In this document: positions 1 to 8,445 of the stretch, in pieces
Position numbering within the stretch: the first letter of the stretch is position 1
How the letters are laid out: each line of letters opens with the position of its first letter
DNA from: Paenibacillus sp. FSL R5-0623
GTDB taxonomy: Bacteria; Bacillota; Bacilli; Paenibacillales; Paenibacillaceae
Length of the DNA stretch: 64,000 nucleotides
Reading direction: 5' to 3'
Assembly: GCF_037974265.1 (NCBI RefSeq)
Contig: NZ_CP150233.1
Span: 1,178,001-1,242,000 of the forward strand
Notes under the pieces: model-generated
Database searches by the model: none
Seen by the model: the letters and a program-made list of their open reading frames with translations, nothing else
Told to the model about the DNA's origin: nothing
Position numbers and translations under genes: made by a program

Positions 1-98
1 GGTGGGATCAGGATGAGGAATGGCTGGATACGCATATGGAACGTCTTGTCTCTACATATGATCTCCAGATCTTGCGCGAACTACTGAACAGCAAATAG
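1..98 (+). CDS. 3' end of an unidentified protein gene
   Basis: An open frame enters from the left edge and stops with TAG at 96-98. It encodes about 31 residues and ends in ...ILRELLNSK. The visible part is acidic and helical-looking (WDQDEEWLDTHMERL). No family can be assigned from so short a tail. The gene could be a regulator or an enzyme; nothing here decides. Confidence 0.55.
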   Translation, partial: WDQDEEWLDTHMERLVSTYDLQILRELLNSK

Positions 99-125
99 GA
101 TGGTTGTACATTGTGCATAAAAGAT

Positions 126-157
126 AAAAAAAGCTGGTTCCCTGACGGAGCCGGCTT
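126..157 (-). terminator. Rho-independent terminator, minus strand
   Basis: An 11-bp stem, with two G-T type pairs, joins 131-141 and 147-157. Read on the minus strand it is followed by a run of T (126-132). On the plus strand no T run follows, so it most likely ends minus-strand transcription coming from the HU gene and the small frame at 228-377. Confidence 0.65.
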
Positions 158-168
158 CCAAGCAAATC

Positions 169-201
169 AGGCCCTGGACCGTTTTGAGCGGATCAGGGCC
201 T
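169..201 (-). other. Strong GC-rich hairpin
   Basis: AGGCCCTG at 169-176 pairs perfectly with CAGGGCCT at 194-201, with a short inner CCG/CGG. Neither side has a convincing T run. It may help the adjacent terminator (126-157) or protect a 3' end. Confidence 0.45.
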
Positions 202-227
202 CTTGTTGTCCAAGATGAAATGTTAAT

Positions 228-377
228 TTAGCGGGTGGGTGGTCGTAGGTTGCAATCAGACTGTACTGATGGGGGCTTTAAATGAGTATGAGCTTCTGTA
301 TGATCCGAGTTTGTCTGTTTGCCTGAATAAAAGTTAATGATATCATCAACGGTAGTAAACACGACATTTAAATCCAT
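228..377 (-). CDS. Possible 49-residue small protein
   Basis: An uninterrupted minus-strand frame runs from ATG at 377 to TAA at 228. It begins MDLNVVFTTVDDIINFYSGK and has a hydrophilic His/Pro-rich second half with one Cys. Composition looks protein-like rather than random, and hairpins with a terminator follow at once. Against it, no good ribosome binding site lies at the normal distance: a GAGG sits about 22 bases upstream. It lies just downstream of the HU gene on the same strand. Family unknown; it could be chance. Confidence 0.35.
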   Translation of the reverse strand: MDLNVVFTTVDDIINFYSGKQTNSDHTEAHTHLKPPSVQSDCNLRPPTR

Positions 378-439
378 ATTATCATTGTGTGTTTGAATAA
401 AAACCTCTTTTCAATGGGTTGTTACGTTTGTTACGTGGT

Positions 440-712
440 TTAATTTAGAGCTTCTTTCATGCTTAAACCTGCTGTGAATACAGGAACTTTACCTGCAGGT
501 AGTTGAATTTCCTTGCCTGTTTTCCGGCTTCTTCCCGTTCTTGCCTCACGCTTCTGCACTTCAAATTTCCCGAATCCAACCAGTTGAACTTCTTTACCTT
601 CTTTGAGAGCTTCGAGAATCGAGTCCAGTACAACGGTTACAGCTTTTTCAGCATTCTTCTTGGAGAAACCGCCAGCCTTAGCTACTTCTGTGATCAATTG
701 TTCTTTATCCAT
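440..712 (-). CDS. hup: HU-family DNA-binding protein (variant tip)
   Basis: The 90-residue product has the full HU layout: an N-terminal helical dimerisation part, the VQLVGFGKFEV core and the DNA-embracing arm (about 52-78). HU is a nucleoid protein that bends and coats DNA. In typical bacterial HU the arm tip reads R-N-P-Q-T-G, and Pro63 wedges into DNA; here it reads R61-S-R-K-T-G, so the proline is an arginine. The usual basic C-terminal segment (FKPGK...) is replaced by FTAGLSMKEALN. The start is preceded by GCGAGG. It is probably a divergent paralogue rather than the main HU. Confidence 0.9.
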   Translation of the reverse strand: MDKEQLITEVAKAGGFSKKNAEKAVTVVLDSILEALKEGKEVQLVGFGKFEVQKREARTGRSRKTGKEIQLPAGKVPVFTAGLSMKEALN

Positions 713-780
713 GGGAATACCTCGCTTTCATTCTTGTGATGTGAAATCTTTTCTTTACTGTGCAACATATGTGTAAATAA

Positions 781-808
781 AAAGCTGCCTTATTAATAAG
801 GCAGCTTT
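781..808 (-). terminator. Terminator of the cold-shock gene
   Basis: A perfect 12-bp inverted repeat (AAAGCTGCCTTA, loop TTAA) is followed on the minus strand by TTTTTATTT. It sits just past the stop codon of the cold-shock gene. Confidence 0.85.
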
Positions 809-815
809 CATATAA

Positions 816-1016
816 TTAAAGTTTAGTAACGTTCTCAGCTTGTGGTCCACGGTTACCTTGAGTTACTTCAAATTGAACGCGTTGACCTTCGTCCAAAGAT
901 TTGTAACCTTCACCTTGAATTGCACTGAAATGAACGAATACATCTGTTCCTTCTTCAGTTTCGATAAAGCCGAATCCTTTATCCGCGTTGAACCATTTCA
1001 CTGTACCTGTTTGCAT
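816..1016 (-). CDS. Cold-shock protein (CspA/CspB family)
   Basis: The 66-residue product is a single cold-shock domain. It carries the RNP1-like KGFGFI and RNP2-like VFVHF motifs and the GTVKWFN start that typify the family. Such proteins bind single-stranded RNA and DNA and act as RNA chaperones in the cytoplasm. The start follows GGAGGAATCAC. Its own terminator lies directly downstream, so it is probably a single-gene transcript. Which Csp paralogue it is cannot be told from sequence alone. Confidence 0.95.
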   Translation of the reverse strand: MQTGTVKWFNADKGFGFIETEEGTDVFVHFSAIQGEGYKSLDEGQRVQFEVTQGNRGPQAENVTKL

Positions 1017-1110
1017 GTGATTCCTCCAAAAAATAAGTTTTTAGCCGATCATTATGACGAGTATTATTGAAAAATTGACACTCACCTGGTGCATTTAAAC
1101 CACGAACTTG

Positions 1111-1157
1111 ATGTCCGCTAATGTATCGATTAATATGATAATACCATGTCCGCTAAT
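1111..1157 (+). repeat. 12-bp direct repeat upstream of the recombinase
   Basis: ATGTCCGCTAAT occurs at 1111-1122 and again, identical, at 1146-1157, start-to-start distance 35 bp. Both lie within 75 bp upstream of the recombinase start. The first copy is followed by an AT-rich part-palindrome (TAATGTATCGATTAATATG). They could be binding sites for a regulator or for the recombinase itself. Confidence 0.55.
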
Positions 1158-1185
1158 ATAAGTCAAGATTTGGAGGTATTTTCTA

Positions 1186-2088
1186 ATGAACCAGTCATCA
1201 GGGACTTCGGTGCAGCGGGAACCGACGATAGAGGAATTCATACATATGCTTGCTAATGAGGGAGAATTGCATCCCAAAACCGTGAAGGAATATACAAGTG
1301 ATCTGAAACACTTTATCGAATGGTACAAGGAAAGCACCATGCTCAGCGAAGAGTTTACATTGCGAATCGAAGACGTAAACACATCCACTTTAGTCCAATA
1401 TCGCGAAGATTCACTCAAAGTTATGTTATTGAAGCCAGCCACTATTAACCGAAGATTGATTACGCTGAAGCGTTTTTTCAAATGGGCTGTCTTGGAATCC
1501 AGGCTCAGTCATGACCCTTCGAAACCATTAAAATTCATTCCGGAAGACAAAGTAAGTCCACGCCGAATGACATTTGAAGAAGAGCAGGCATTCCTCGCGG
1601 CAGTGGAATATGGTAATTCCCTTCGTGATCAGACGATCCTGACCCTTATGTTTCACACAGGCTTGCGAACGATGGAGGTATGCAACCTCAAACCTCATGA
1701 TATCGAACTTGGTAGACGAAGCGGTCACCTGACAGTGAGAGCCGATAAACGCAACGTGCTACGTAAGATCCCATTGAATATACAGTGTGTTGTCATGTTG
1801 AATCAGTACTTATCTGATCTTGCTACCGCCCCTGCTTACCTTTTTCCTTCAGAGAAGACAAACGATCGTTTAACGGAGAGAGCATTGCGACACCTGATTA
1901 AAAAAGTAATGATAACAGCAGGGCTGGAAGGATTGAGTTCACACGATCTGCGTCATCGTTTTGGCTACGTCATGGCTGAGCATACGCCACTGCACCGTTT
2001 GGCCGAGATAATGGGACACACCAACCCAGATACAACCATGATTTATTTTAAAGCATTAAGTACAAATCATCGTAAAGAACAAGAATGA
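1186..2088 (+). CDS. Tyrosine site-specific recombinase (XerC/XerD type)
   Basis: The 300-residue protein has an N-terminal SAM-like core-binding domain (about 12-105) and a C-terminal catalytic domain. All family catalytic residues are visible: R161 (TGLR), K188, H253 and R256 (SHDLRHR), H278 (MGHTN) and the nucleophile Y287 (TMIYF). Such enzymes cut and rejoin DNA through a 3'-phosphotyrosine link. Size and domain pattern fit a stand-alone Xer-like protein rather than a large phage integrase, and no phage genes are nearby. The start has TTGGAGG upstream. The 12-bp repeats in its leader may be its targets or operators. Confidence 0.9.
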   Translation: MNQSSGTSVQREPTIEEFIHMLANEGELHPKTVKEYTSDLKHFIEWYKESTMLSEEFTLRIEDVNTSTLVQYREDSLKVMLLKPATINRRLITLKRFFKWAVLESRLSHDPSKPLKFIPEDKVSPRRMTFEEEQAFLAAVEYGNSLRDQTILTLMFHTGLRTMEVCNLKPHDIELGRRSGHLTVRADKRNVLRKIPLNIQCVVMLNQYLSDLATAPAYLFPSEKTNDRLTERALRHLIKKVMITAGLEGLSSHDLRHRFGYVMAEHTPLHRLAEIMGHTNPDTTMIYFKALSTNHRKEQE

Positions 2089-2240
2089 AGTCTGAATTAT
2101 AGTTAGAATCAAAACACCTCTTATTAGAAGTACTTCGAAATTTCCCGTGTTGTATTACTTTAACCTGCCTTTAGCACTCATATACTATCCTTCACATTTC
2201 ACTTAGGCACTGCCCGACAGGGTTGCCTTACCTCTAATAA

Positions 2241-2254
2241 AGAAAGCGATTACA
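2241..2254 (+). promoter_or_regulatory. cre-like site (CcpA) before the sugar operon
   Basis: AGAAAGCGATTACA agrees with the catabolite-responsive consensus TGWAANCGNTWNCA at all positions but the first, by eye. It lies in the 333-bp gap (2089-2421) upstream of the two-component system. Nothing else firm is visible in that gap apart from AT-rich, promoter-like sequence around 2250-2280. Confidence 0.4.
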
Positions 2255-2421
2255 TATCCCTGATAATATTGTATATTATGATGGCAACCTTGGAACAGAT
2301 CAACATGAGCCTTTGCATTTTGCTTCAATTCGGTGAGCCATAAGAGATCAAATGATTCACAATGCTACATATATATTCGTTGCTAGGGCATAAGGCCGTC
2401 ATCAAAAGGAGGAATCCAAAC

Positions 2422-4155
2422 ATGTACCGGGTACTGCTGGTGGATGATGAAGAAGATGTGCGTGAAGGACTTGTTGTAGAGGTCGATTGGGAAGCGCTCG
2501 ATCTGCGGATTGTCGGTTTGGCTGAGAATGGGCGGGAAGCATTGGAGATGGCGGAGCGGGTAGAGCCGGACATTGTGGTGACGGATATCAGCATGCCATT
2601 CATGAATGGTCTGGAACTCGCACAAAGATTGAGGAAGCGTAATCCACTCGTGAAGGTGGTCATTTTGACTGGATATGATGAATTTGATTATGCGAGGCAA
2701 GCCATCTCGTTAAGTGTGGATGAATATCTGCTGAAGCCGTTCTCGGCAGGGCATCTCACCGAACTGCTCACAAGACTGCGCGCCCAGATGGCTGCTGAAG
2801 TGGCTGAGCGTGAAGATGTACAGCAGCTGCGTGAGCACTATCATACCAGTTTGCCTTTATTACAGGCAGATCTGATGGCGACCTTGCTCCATCGGCAGAA
2901 ATCCTCGACATATATTCATAGTAAAGCCAAACAATGCGGATTGGATCTGACAGGAGAACGCTATGGGGTGTCTGTATTGACACTGCATATGGATGGAGAT
3001 GTACAGAAGGAGAAACTTGAGGGAGTATTCACCGAGCCCCCACAGCGACATAACAAAACAACATCCGAGGTAGCGGATCAATCTGAGATAATCGTTCCCG
3101 GAGGTTCATTGCGTCAATCTGAGGATGCTGAACTGAAACGCTTTGCTGCACTTAACATTGCGGCAGAAGTCTGGGCGGAGCATGGGGCTGGTCATGCCTT
3201 TATGCATCAGGAGACGATTGTCCTGCTCTATGTGGATCGCTCGGGCGGTACAGATGGAGCGAAGCGGCAACAGAAGGAATTGGAAAATGTGATGCGCAGC
3301 ATCAACCACTATTTACGTATCCCGGCTACGGTGGGATCGGGTCAGATTGTGGATACACTCGCGGATGTGAATCATGCCTATGAAGATGCCCTGCTGGCAT
3401 TGGATTATCGGCTTGTGCCCGGGACGGATTCAATCATATACATTGCGGACGTGGAGCGACAGACGGCGGGCAAGCTGCGGTTCGACGAGTTGAAGCAGCA
3501 GACGCTGACACGTTGTCTGAAGGCGGGTACACAAGCGGAGCTGGAGGAAGCACTTGCGATCATTTTCCGGGAAATTACAGTGGAACACGGGCGAAGTGAT
3601 ATTCAGCTCTATTTAATTGAAGTATTAACAACAGTATGGAAGGCGGCACAGGCATCAGGGGAGGAAATGGAGGACATCTTTGGTGCAGGGTTCCAGTTGT
3701 ATGCGGATTTGTTCCGACTGCCGGGACTTACTGATGCACAGAAGAAGGTACGGGAAGTCTGTCTACTCGTACAACATCGCATTGCCAGCGGACGCCAGCA
3801 TGTATACAAGGATATTGTTGAGCAGGCGTTAGTCTTCACCAAGGAGCATTATGCCGACCCGGACCTGTCCATTCAGAAGGTGTGCGGGCATTTGCATATC
3901 AGCTCCGGTTATTTTTGTGGCATTTTCAAAAAAGAAGTGCAGCTTACCTTCCTGCAGTACCTGATGCAGATTCGAATGGAGGCAGCGCGTGAACTGCTTC
4001 GCTCGACAGAACTGAAGTCATTTGAGATTGCGGAGCAGGTTGGCTTTGCTGAACCCAATTACTTCAGTTTTTGTTTCAAAAAACATATTGGTGTCTCGCC
4101 CAAAGAATATCGTAAACAGGCTTCTCAGACGGCAAGTGAAGGTTCGATCCGATGA
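2422..4155 (+). CDS. AraC-type response regulator
   Basis: The 577-residue protein has an N-terminal receiver domain (about 1-120) with acidic pocket D8-D9 and phospho-acceptor D55 in VVTDISMPF. A long middle region follows, then a C-terminal AraC double helix-turn-helix (about 465-565, including GFAEPNYFSFCFKKHIGVSPKE-like sequence). The start chosen is the ATG after AAAGGAGGAATCCAAAC; an upstream in-frame ATG lacks a binding site. This YesN-like type works with YesM-like kinases; its stop overlaps the start of the kinase gene by four bases. It probably activates the downstream galactose-type importer genes. Confidence 0.93.
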   Translation: MYRVLLVDDEEDVREGLVVEVDWEALDLRIVGLAENGREALEMAERVEPDIVVTDISMPFMNGLELAQRLRKRNPLVKVVILTGYDEFDYARQAISLSVDEYLLKPFSAGHLTELLTRLRAQMAAEVAEREDVQQLREHYHTSLPLLQADLMATLLHRQKSSTYIHSKAKQCGLDLTGERYGVSVLTLHMDGDVQKEKLEGVFTEPPQRHNKTTSEVADQSEIIVPGGSLRQSEDAELKRFAALNIAAEVWAEHGAGHAFMHQETIVLLYVDRSGGTDGAKRQQKELENVMRSINHYLRIPATVGSGQIVDTLADVNHAYEDALLALDYRLVPGTDSIIYIADVERQTAGKLRFDELKQQTLTRCLKAGTQAELEEALAIIFREITVEHGRSDIQLYLIEVLTTVWKAAQASGEEMEDIFGAGFQLYADLFRLPGLTDAQKKVREVCLLVQHRIASGRQHVYKDIVEQALVFTKEHYADPDLSIQKVCGHLHISSGYFCGIFKKEVQLTFLQYLMQIRMEAARELLRSTELKSFEIAEQVGFAEPNYFSFCFKKHIGVSPKEYRKQASQTASEGSIR

Positions 4156-5966
4156 AGTTTTTGTCCAGATGGGTGAAGTCCACGGGACCTCAATTACGCT
4201 CTCGTCTGCGTTCGTCCAGAGTCAGCAGTATCCGGTTTATTATTACGTGGTCCTTTTCCGTTTTCATCGTCTTGGTACTGACCATCATGGCGATGCTTCT
4301 GCATGACAAGTTCACGCAGGCTGCCGAGCGAAGTGCGGAACTCACGACGAGACAGATTGTGGATCAGGTCAGTTATAACCTGGAAGATTACGTCCGCAGT
4401 ATGTCTCATCTGTACCGTGCCATTGAGGAACATATGCTGCGTGACGGGACATGGGAAGGGGAACTGGTGGACAAACAGCTCGACACACTGCTCAGCAGTC
4501 GTGAAGATATCATCTCGATTACTCTGCTTGATTCCACGGGGAAATTGCTCAAGAACCGACCTACAGCTGAATTAAAACCAAGTGCCCATGTGACACAGCA
4601 AGGGTGGTTTCAGTCTGCGCTTCGTGTGCCGGATCACCTGAGTTTCTCGTTGCCTCATATTCAGAACATGTACAGAGGTCCATATAAATGGGTCGTTTCC
4701 ATGAGCAAAGGCATAACGATACGGCAAAATGGTCAGGATCGGCAGGTTATCCTGCTGGTCGATATCAATTTCAAACAGATGGATGAACTGAGCCGTCGGG
4801 TCAGTCTGGGGCAACGAGGATATGTCTATATCATCGATGAAAGTGCGGGCAATATCGTGTACCATCCGCAGCAGCAATTGATGTATATGGGACTCAAAAG
4901 CGAAAATATAGAACAGGCTTTGGTGGCTTCCGGCAGTTACGAAGATGAAGCAGATGGACAGAAAAGGCTGAATACCGTGAAGTCCGTTGCCAATATCGGG
5001 TGGAAAATCGTCGGTGTTGCTTATCTGGATGAGATTATGACAACGCGTCAGGAGGTCAATGGATATCTCATTCGTGTACTGGTCGTTGTTCTGGTATTGG
5101 TCATTCTCGTATCGCTGTTTCTTTCCTCCAGTCTGACGCGTCCGATCCGGCGAATGGAACGTAAGATGAAGGCGGTGGAGCGCGGGGATTTCAACGTGGA
5201 GTTGCCTATTGAAGGGCCGCTGGAGGTGGAACGACTATCTCGTCGCTTCAACCTGATGGTCAATAAAATTCGCACCCTGATGGATGAGATCATCCATGAA
5301 CAGGAACAGAAGCGGAGTCTGGAGCTGGAAGCCTTGCAGGCCCAGATCAATCCGCATTTTCTATATAACACGCTGAATTCCGTGGTGCGCATGGTAGGTA
5401 TGAGTCGCAATGAAGAAGTAATTACGATGATTACATCTCTTTCGCGCCTGTTCCGCATCAGTCTTAGTCAAGGTAAAACGATTATCACGGTCAGGGAAGA
5501 GCTGGAGCATGCGCAGCATTATTTGACGATTCAGCAGATGAGGTTCAAGCGCAAATTCAACTTTACGATTAAGGCCGATGAGACGCTTCTGGAATGCCTG
5601 ACATTAAAGCTGGTGCTTCAACCCCTGATTGAGAACGCCATTGTTCATGGTATTGAGTACCACATGGACGAAGGAAGTATTGAGGTCGATGTCTATCGTG
5701 AGGACAATAAGCTGGTGTTTCGCATTACAGATAATGGGGTCGGCATGACGGAAGAACAGATGTTGGGATTACTGAGTGGCAGTCCGGTTGTCAAAAGCGG
5801 TGCAGGCTCCGGCGTAGCGGTACGCAACGTCCATGACCGGATTCGGCTTTATTATGGGGAGGGCTTCGGCCTTGAATTTGCAAGTGAGTTGGAGGAAGGC
5901 ACCACGGTCTGGGTTCGGATTCCCATTCAATCGCAGCAGAAGGAGGGCGAGCCTAATGACAGATAA
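4152..5966 (+). CDS. Sensor histidine kinase (YesM/LytS-like)
   Basis: The 604-residue membrane kinase has TM1 near 33-55, a large extracytoplasmic sensing region (Cache-like by layout), TM2 near 297-322 and a HAMP linker. The kinase motif is AQINPHFLYNTLNS, with H402 the likely phospho-acceptor, followed by an HATPase domain (LIENAIVHG, DNGVGM). This is the usual layout of kinases paired with AraC-type response regulators, and the regulator gene overlaps its start as ATGA. The tail overlaps the lipoprotein gene by 11 bases, so three genes are translationally coupled. The ligand is probably a sugar, judged from the importer downstream. Confidence 0.93.
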   Translation: MKFLSRWVKSTGPQLRSRLRSSRVSSIRFIITWSFSVFIVLVLTIMAMLLHDKFTQAAERSAELTTRQIVDQVSYNLEDYVRSMSHLYRAIEEHMLRDGTWEGELVDKQLDTLLSSREDIISITLLDSTGKLLKNRPTAELKPSAHVTQQGWFQSALRVPDHLSFSLPHIQNMYRGPYKWVVSMSKGITIRQNGQDRQVILLVDINFKQMDELSRRVSLGQRGYVYIIDESAGNIVYHPQQQLMYMGLKSENIEQALVASGSYEDEADGQKRLNTVKSVANIGWKIVGVAYLDEIMTTRQEVNGYLIRVLVVVLVLVILVSLFLSSSLTRPIRRMERKMKAVERGDFNVELPIEGPLEVERLSRRFNLMVNKIRTLMDEIIHEQEQKRSLELEALQAQINPHFLYNTLNSVVRMVGMSRNEEVITMITSLSRLFRISLSQGKTIITVREELEHAQHYLTIQQMRFKRKFNFTIKADETLLECLTLKLVLQPLIENAIVHGIEYHMDEGSIEVDVYREDNKLVFRITDNGVGMTEEQMLGLLSGSPVVKSGAGSGVAVRNVHDRIRLYYGEGFGLEFASELEEGTTVWVRIPIQSQQKEGEPNDR

Positions 5967-7137
5967 TAAGGAGAATAGGAGCGATATCCACAGCCACAGA
6001 GTTGTAGGGTCATACATCCGTACGTTTTGGAAAAAGGTTGCTGCGAGCTTTCCTGGAATCCGGAAACGTCGGTTAGTAATCCAGACAGCTGCAAGCTGCT
6101 GCTGTCTGCTCATGTGCAGCGCCTGTGGCTTATCGAGTCCCGATGCTACGGCAGTACCACCACGTATCGCGCTGATTACGCCAGCTGGGACAGGGGAACT
6201 TGCGGAAGCTATCCGGCTCGGCGCTGAAGCGGCTGCCAAAGAGAGTGGAGCCGAACTGATTACCGTGGAAGCATACCCTTCCGATGGTGATATATACACG
6301 CCTGCCATTCTGGACTCTGCTGGAAGTCAGATGCAGGTCAAACAGGCAAATATCAACAGCCAAACGTTGTCTCGCAGTGCGCGAGAGCATGCACAGGTTG
6401 AGGCCGCCGCATCGGCTCTGAAGCAGGGAGCATCAGCTCTATTAGTCGATCCTTTGAGCGAGAAGGCACTTAGTGACATCATCCAGGAGGCACAGACAAC
6501 AAATTCCAATGGAACCATTGTTCCTGTCATTGTGCTTAACGATGAATTTCCCGTGAAAGGCATCACCAGTTTCATCTCGATGGATAATGTTGAGGCGGGA
6601 AGACAGGCCGGCCAGGCTATGGCGGAGCTTCTGGAAGGAAAAGGGCATGTGGCTTTATTGGGCCCCGATCCTCTTAATTCTGGTCTTATTCAGAGAGAGC
6701 AGGGAGTTATGGAAGCCTTGGTACAGTATCCTGATATTCAAGTGGAACCCAAATCGATATGTAATACACGGGATGGATGTTGGCAGACTGCGAAGCAATT
6801 GCTGGACCAGCAGGAGGTGGATGGCTTCATTACTCTTCAGGAACCTGCTTCTCTGGGAGCAGCTGATGAACTGAATCGACGAAAATCTGCGGACAAGATA
6901 AGGATTGTTGGGTTTGGCAGTGAACAACAGCAACTGGAGCAATTGCAAGAAGGGGTCTTTGATCATCTCATCGTCCAGAATGGATACAGTGCAGGTTATC
7001 TGGGATTGAATCAAGCCGTTGCGCGGCTGAACAATCAACAGGTGCAAGCGAGAGTGTTACTTGAGACCAAGCTGGTTAGTACAGACAATATGTTCTGGAT
7101 GGATAACCAGAAGCTGTTGTTTCCTTTTGTACAATGA
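5956..7137 (+). CDS. Sugar-binding lipoprotein, possible co-sensor
   Basis: The 393-residue protein has a periplasmic-binding (RbsB/MglB-like, Peripla_BP_4) fold after residue 65: RIALITPAGTGE, repeated Rossmann-like segments and VDGFITLQEPASLGAADEL. A basic 40-residue head precedes a hydrophobic stretch (41-56) and Cys57, the likely lipidated residue. The lipobox CSAC is imperfect because -3 is Cys. The start follows AGGAGGGCGAGCCTA. Because it is coupled to the kinase rather than to a permease, it may hand ligand to the kinase sensor. That role is inference; it could also be an accessory importer subunit. Confidence 0.85.
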   Translation: MTDNKENRSDIHSHRVVGSYIRTFWKKVAASFPGIRKRRLVIQTAASCCCLLMCSACGLSSPDATAVPPRIALITPAGTGELAEAIRLGAEAAAKESGAELITVEAYPSDGDIYTPAILDSAGSQMQVKQANINSQTLSRSAREHAQVEAAASALKQGASALLVDPLSEKALSDIIQEAQTTNSNGTIVPVIVLNDEFPVKGITSFISMDNVEAGRQAGQAMAELLEGKGHVALLGPDPLNSGLIQREQGVMEALVQYPDIQVEPKSICNTRDGCWQTAKQLLDQQEVDGFITLQEPASLGAADELNRRKSADKIRIVGFGSEQQQLEQLQEGVFDHLIVQNGYSAGYLGLNQAVARLNNQQVQARVLLETKLVSTDNMFWMDNQKLLFPFVQ

Positions 7138-7245
7138 ACCAATGCTGGAACGAGTGCTGGAACGAATGCTGAATAAAAATTAAGGTGTTTGTTAACTTGA
7201 GGAAGATTTCGATAGAACAGGTGAAGATATTGTATTCGAATTTAA

Positions 7246-7259
7246 TGTAAACCCTTTCA
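7246..7259 (+). promoter_or_regulatory. cre-like site upstream of mglB
   Basis: TGTAAACCCTTTCA matches the CcpA cre consensus TGWAANCGNTWNCA at all but one position (C for the central G). It lies about 50 bases before the mglB start, in the 172-bp gap after the lipoprotein gene. It suggests glucose repression of the importer. Confidence 0.5.
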
Positions 7260-7309
7260 TAATAAAGACATCGGTGAAGCCGAATGAACTTGGGGGAGGT
7301 CATTAGGAT

Positions 7310-8371
7310 ATGAAGAAAACATGGATGACACTGTTGATTACGGCATGTATGGTTGTGGCGGCGGGGTGTAGCAGCGGCGGAGACAGCGCAGGTGGAAGTA
7401 CGGGAACAGATACAGGAGGCCAGACAGCAGCCGGTACGGAAGCGCCAAAGATTGGTGTCGCCATTTACAAATTCGATGATACGTTCATGACGGGTGTACG
7501 TAATGCCATGACCGCAGCAGCGGAAGGCGTTGCGACCCTGGATATCGTAGATAGCCAAAATGCACAGCCGACCCAGAACGAGAAAGTCGATCTGTTTGTG
7601 TCCAAGAAATATAATGCAATGGCTGTGAATCCGGTAGACCGCACGGCGGCAGGTGTCATCATTGACAAGGCCAAGGCAGCGAATATTCCAGTGGTGTTCC
7701 TCAACCGTGAGCCAGTAGCTGAAGATATGAATAAATGGGATAAAGTGTATTACGTAGGAGCAAAAGCGGAGGAGTCCGGTACGATCTCCGGTCAGCTGAT
7801 TGTGGATTACTGGAAAGCACATCCGGAAGCGGACAAAAACGGCGATGGCAAACTGCAATACGTCATGCTGAAAGGGGAACCAGGTCACCAGGATGCAGAG
7901 CTTCGGACCAAATATTCGGTTCAGGCGATCCAGGATGCCGGTATCGAAGTGGAAGCACTGGCGGAAGACACGGCGATGTGGGATCGGGTGAAAGGTCAGG
8001 AGAAAATGCAAGCGTTTCTGGCTTCCCATGGTGACAAGATCGAAGCTGTTCTCGCAAACAATGATGACATGGCCTTGGGAGCCATTGAGGCATTGAAAGC
8101 AGCCGGATACTTCAAGGATGGCAAATCCATGCCGGTAGTAGGTGTAGATGCAACAGCTCCAGCCATTCAGGCTCTCCAGGATGGCACGATGCTGGGCACG
8201 GTGCTTAATGATGCCAAGAATCAGGGTGCAGCTACGGTGGCACTGGCTTCCGTTCTTGCCAAAGGTGAGACACCAACAAAGGAAAATACCAAATACGACA
8301 TTACAGATGGTAAATACGTCTGGATTGCATACAAGAAGATTACAAAAGACAACATCGCTGACGCCCAATAA
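7310..8371 (+). CDS. mglB: Galactose/methyl-galactoside-binding lipoprotein MglB
   Basis: The 353-residue protein has a lipoprotein signal with lipobox AAGC (Cys20), then a Gly/Ser/Thr-rich linker and a type I sugar-binding fold. The calcium-loop region D175-K-N-G-D-G-K, followed by LKGEPGHQDAE, is characteristic of MglB. It captures galactose or glucose outside the membrane and delivers it to MglAC. A GGGGGAGG ribosome binding site precedes the start. It is followed by a stem-loop and then mglA and mglC. Exact sugar specificity is inferred from the family only. Confidence 0.93.
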   Translation: MKKTWMTLLITACMVVAAGCSSGGDSAGGSTGTDTGGQTAAGTEAPKIGVAIYKFDDTFMTGVRNAMTAAAEGVATLDIVDSQNAQPTQNEKVDLFVSKKYNAMAVNPVDRTAAGVIIDKAKAANIPVVFLNREPVAEDMNKWDKVYYVGAKAEESGTISGQLIVDYWKAHPEADKNGDGKLQYVMLKGEPGHQDAELRTKYSVQAIQDAGIEVEALAEDTAMWDRVKGQEKMQAFLASHGDKIEAVLANNDDMALGAIEALKAAGYFKDGKSMPVVGVDATAPAIQALQDGTMLGTVLNDAKNQGAATVALASVLAKGETPTKENTKYDITDGKYVWIAYKKITKDNIADAQ

Positions 8372-8383
8372 CAGCACGAGACA

Positions 8384-8417
8384 GGGACGTCCGACATTCG
8401 GGTAGCGTCCCTTTTTT
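8384..8417 (+). terminator. Intercistronic stem-loop between mglB and mglA
   Basis: GGGACG (8384-8389) pairs with CGTCCC (8406-8411), with an inner CCGA/TCGG, and is followed by six T. It probably stops or slows part of the transcript so that the binding protein is made in excess over MglA and MglC. Confidence 0.75.
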
Positions 8418-8445
8418 GCCGGTCATATGGAAGGGAGGAACCAAG

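Noticed and set aside
1186..2088. Integrase as the edge of a prophage or integrative element
   Set aside because: No phage, conjugation or tRNA genes adjoin it and flanking genes look chromosomal.
7076..8377. 433-codon open frame on the minus strand opposite mglB
   Set aside because: It mirrors the mglB codons, has no ribosome binding site and has Cys/His-rich nonsense composition; mglB is clearly the real gene.
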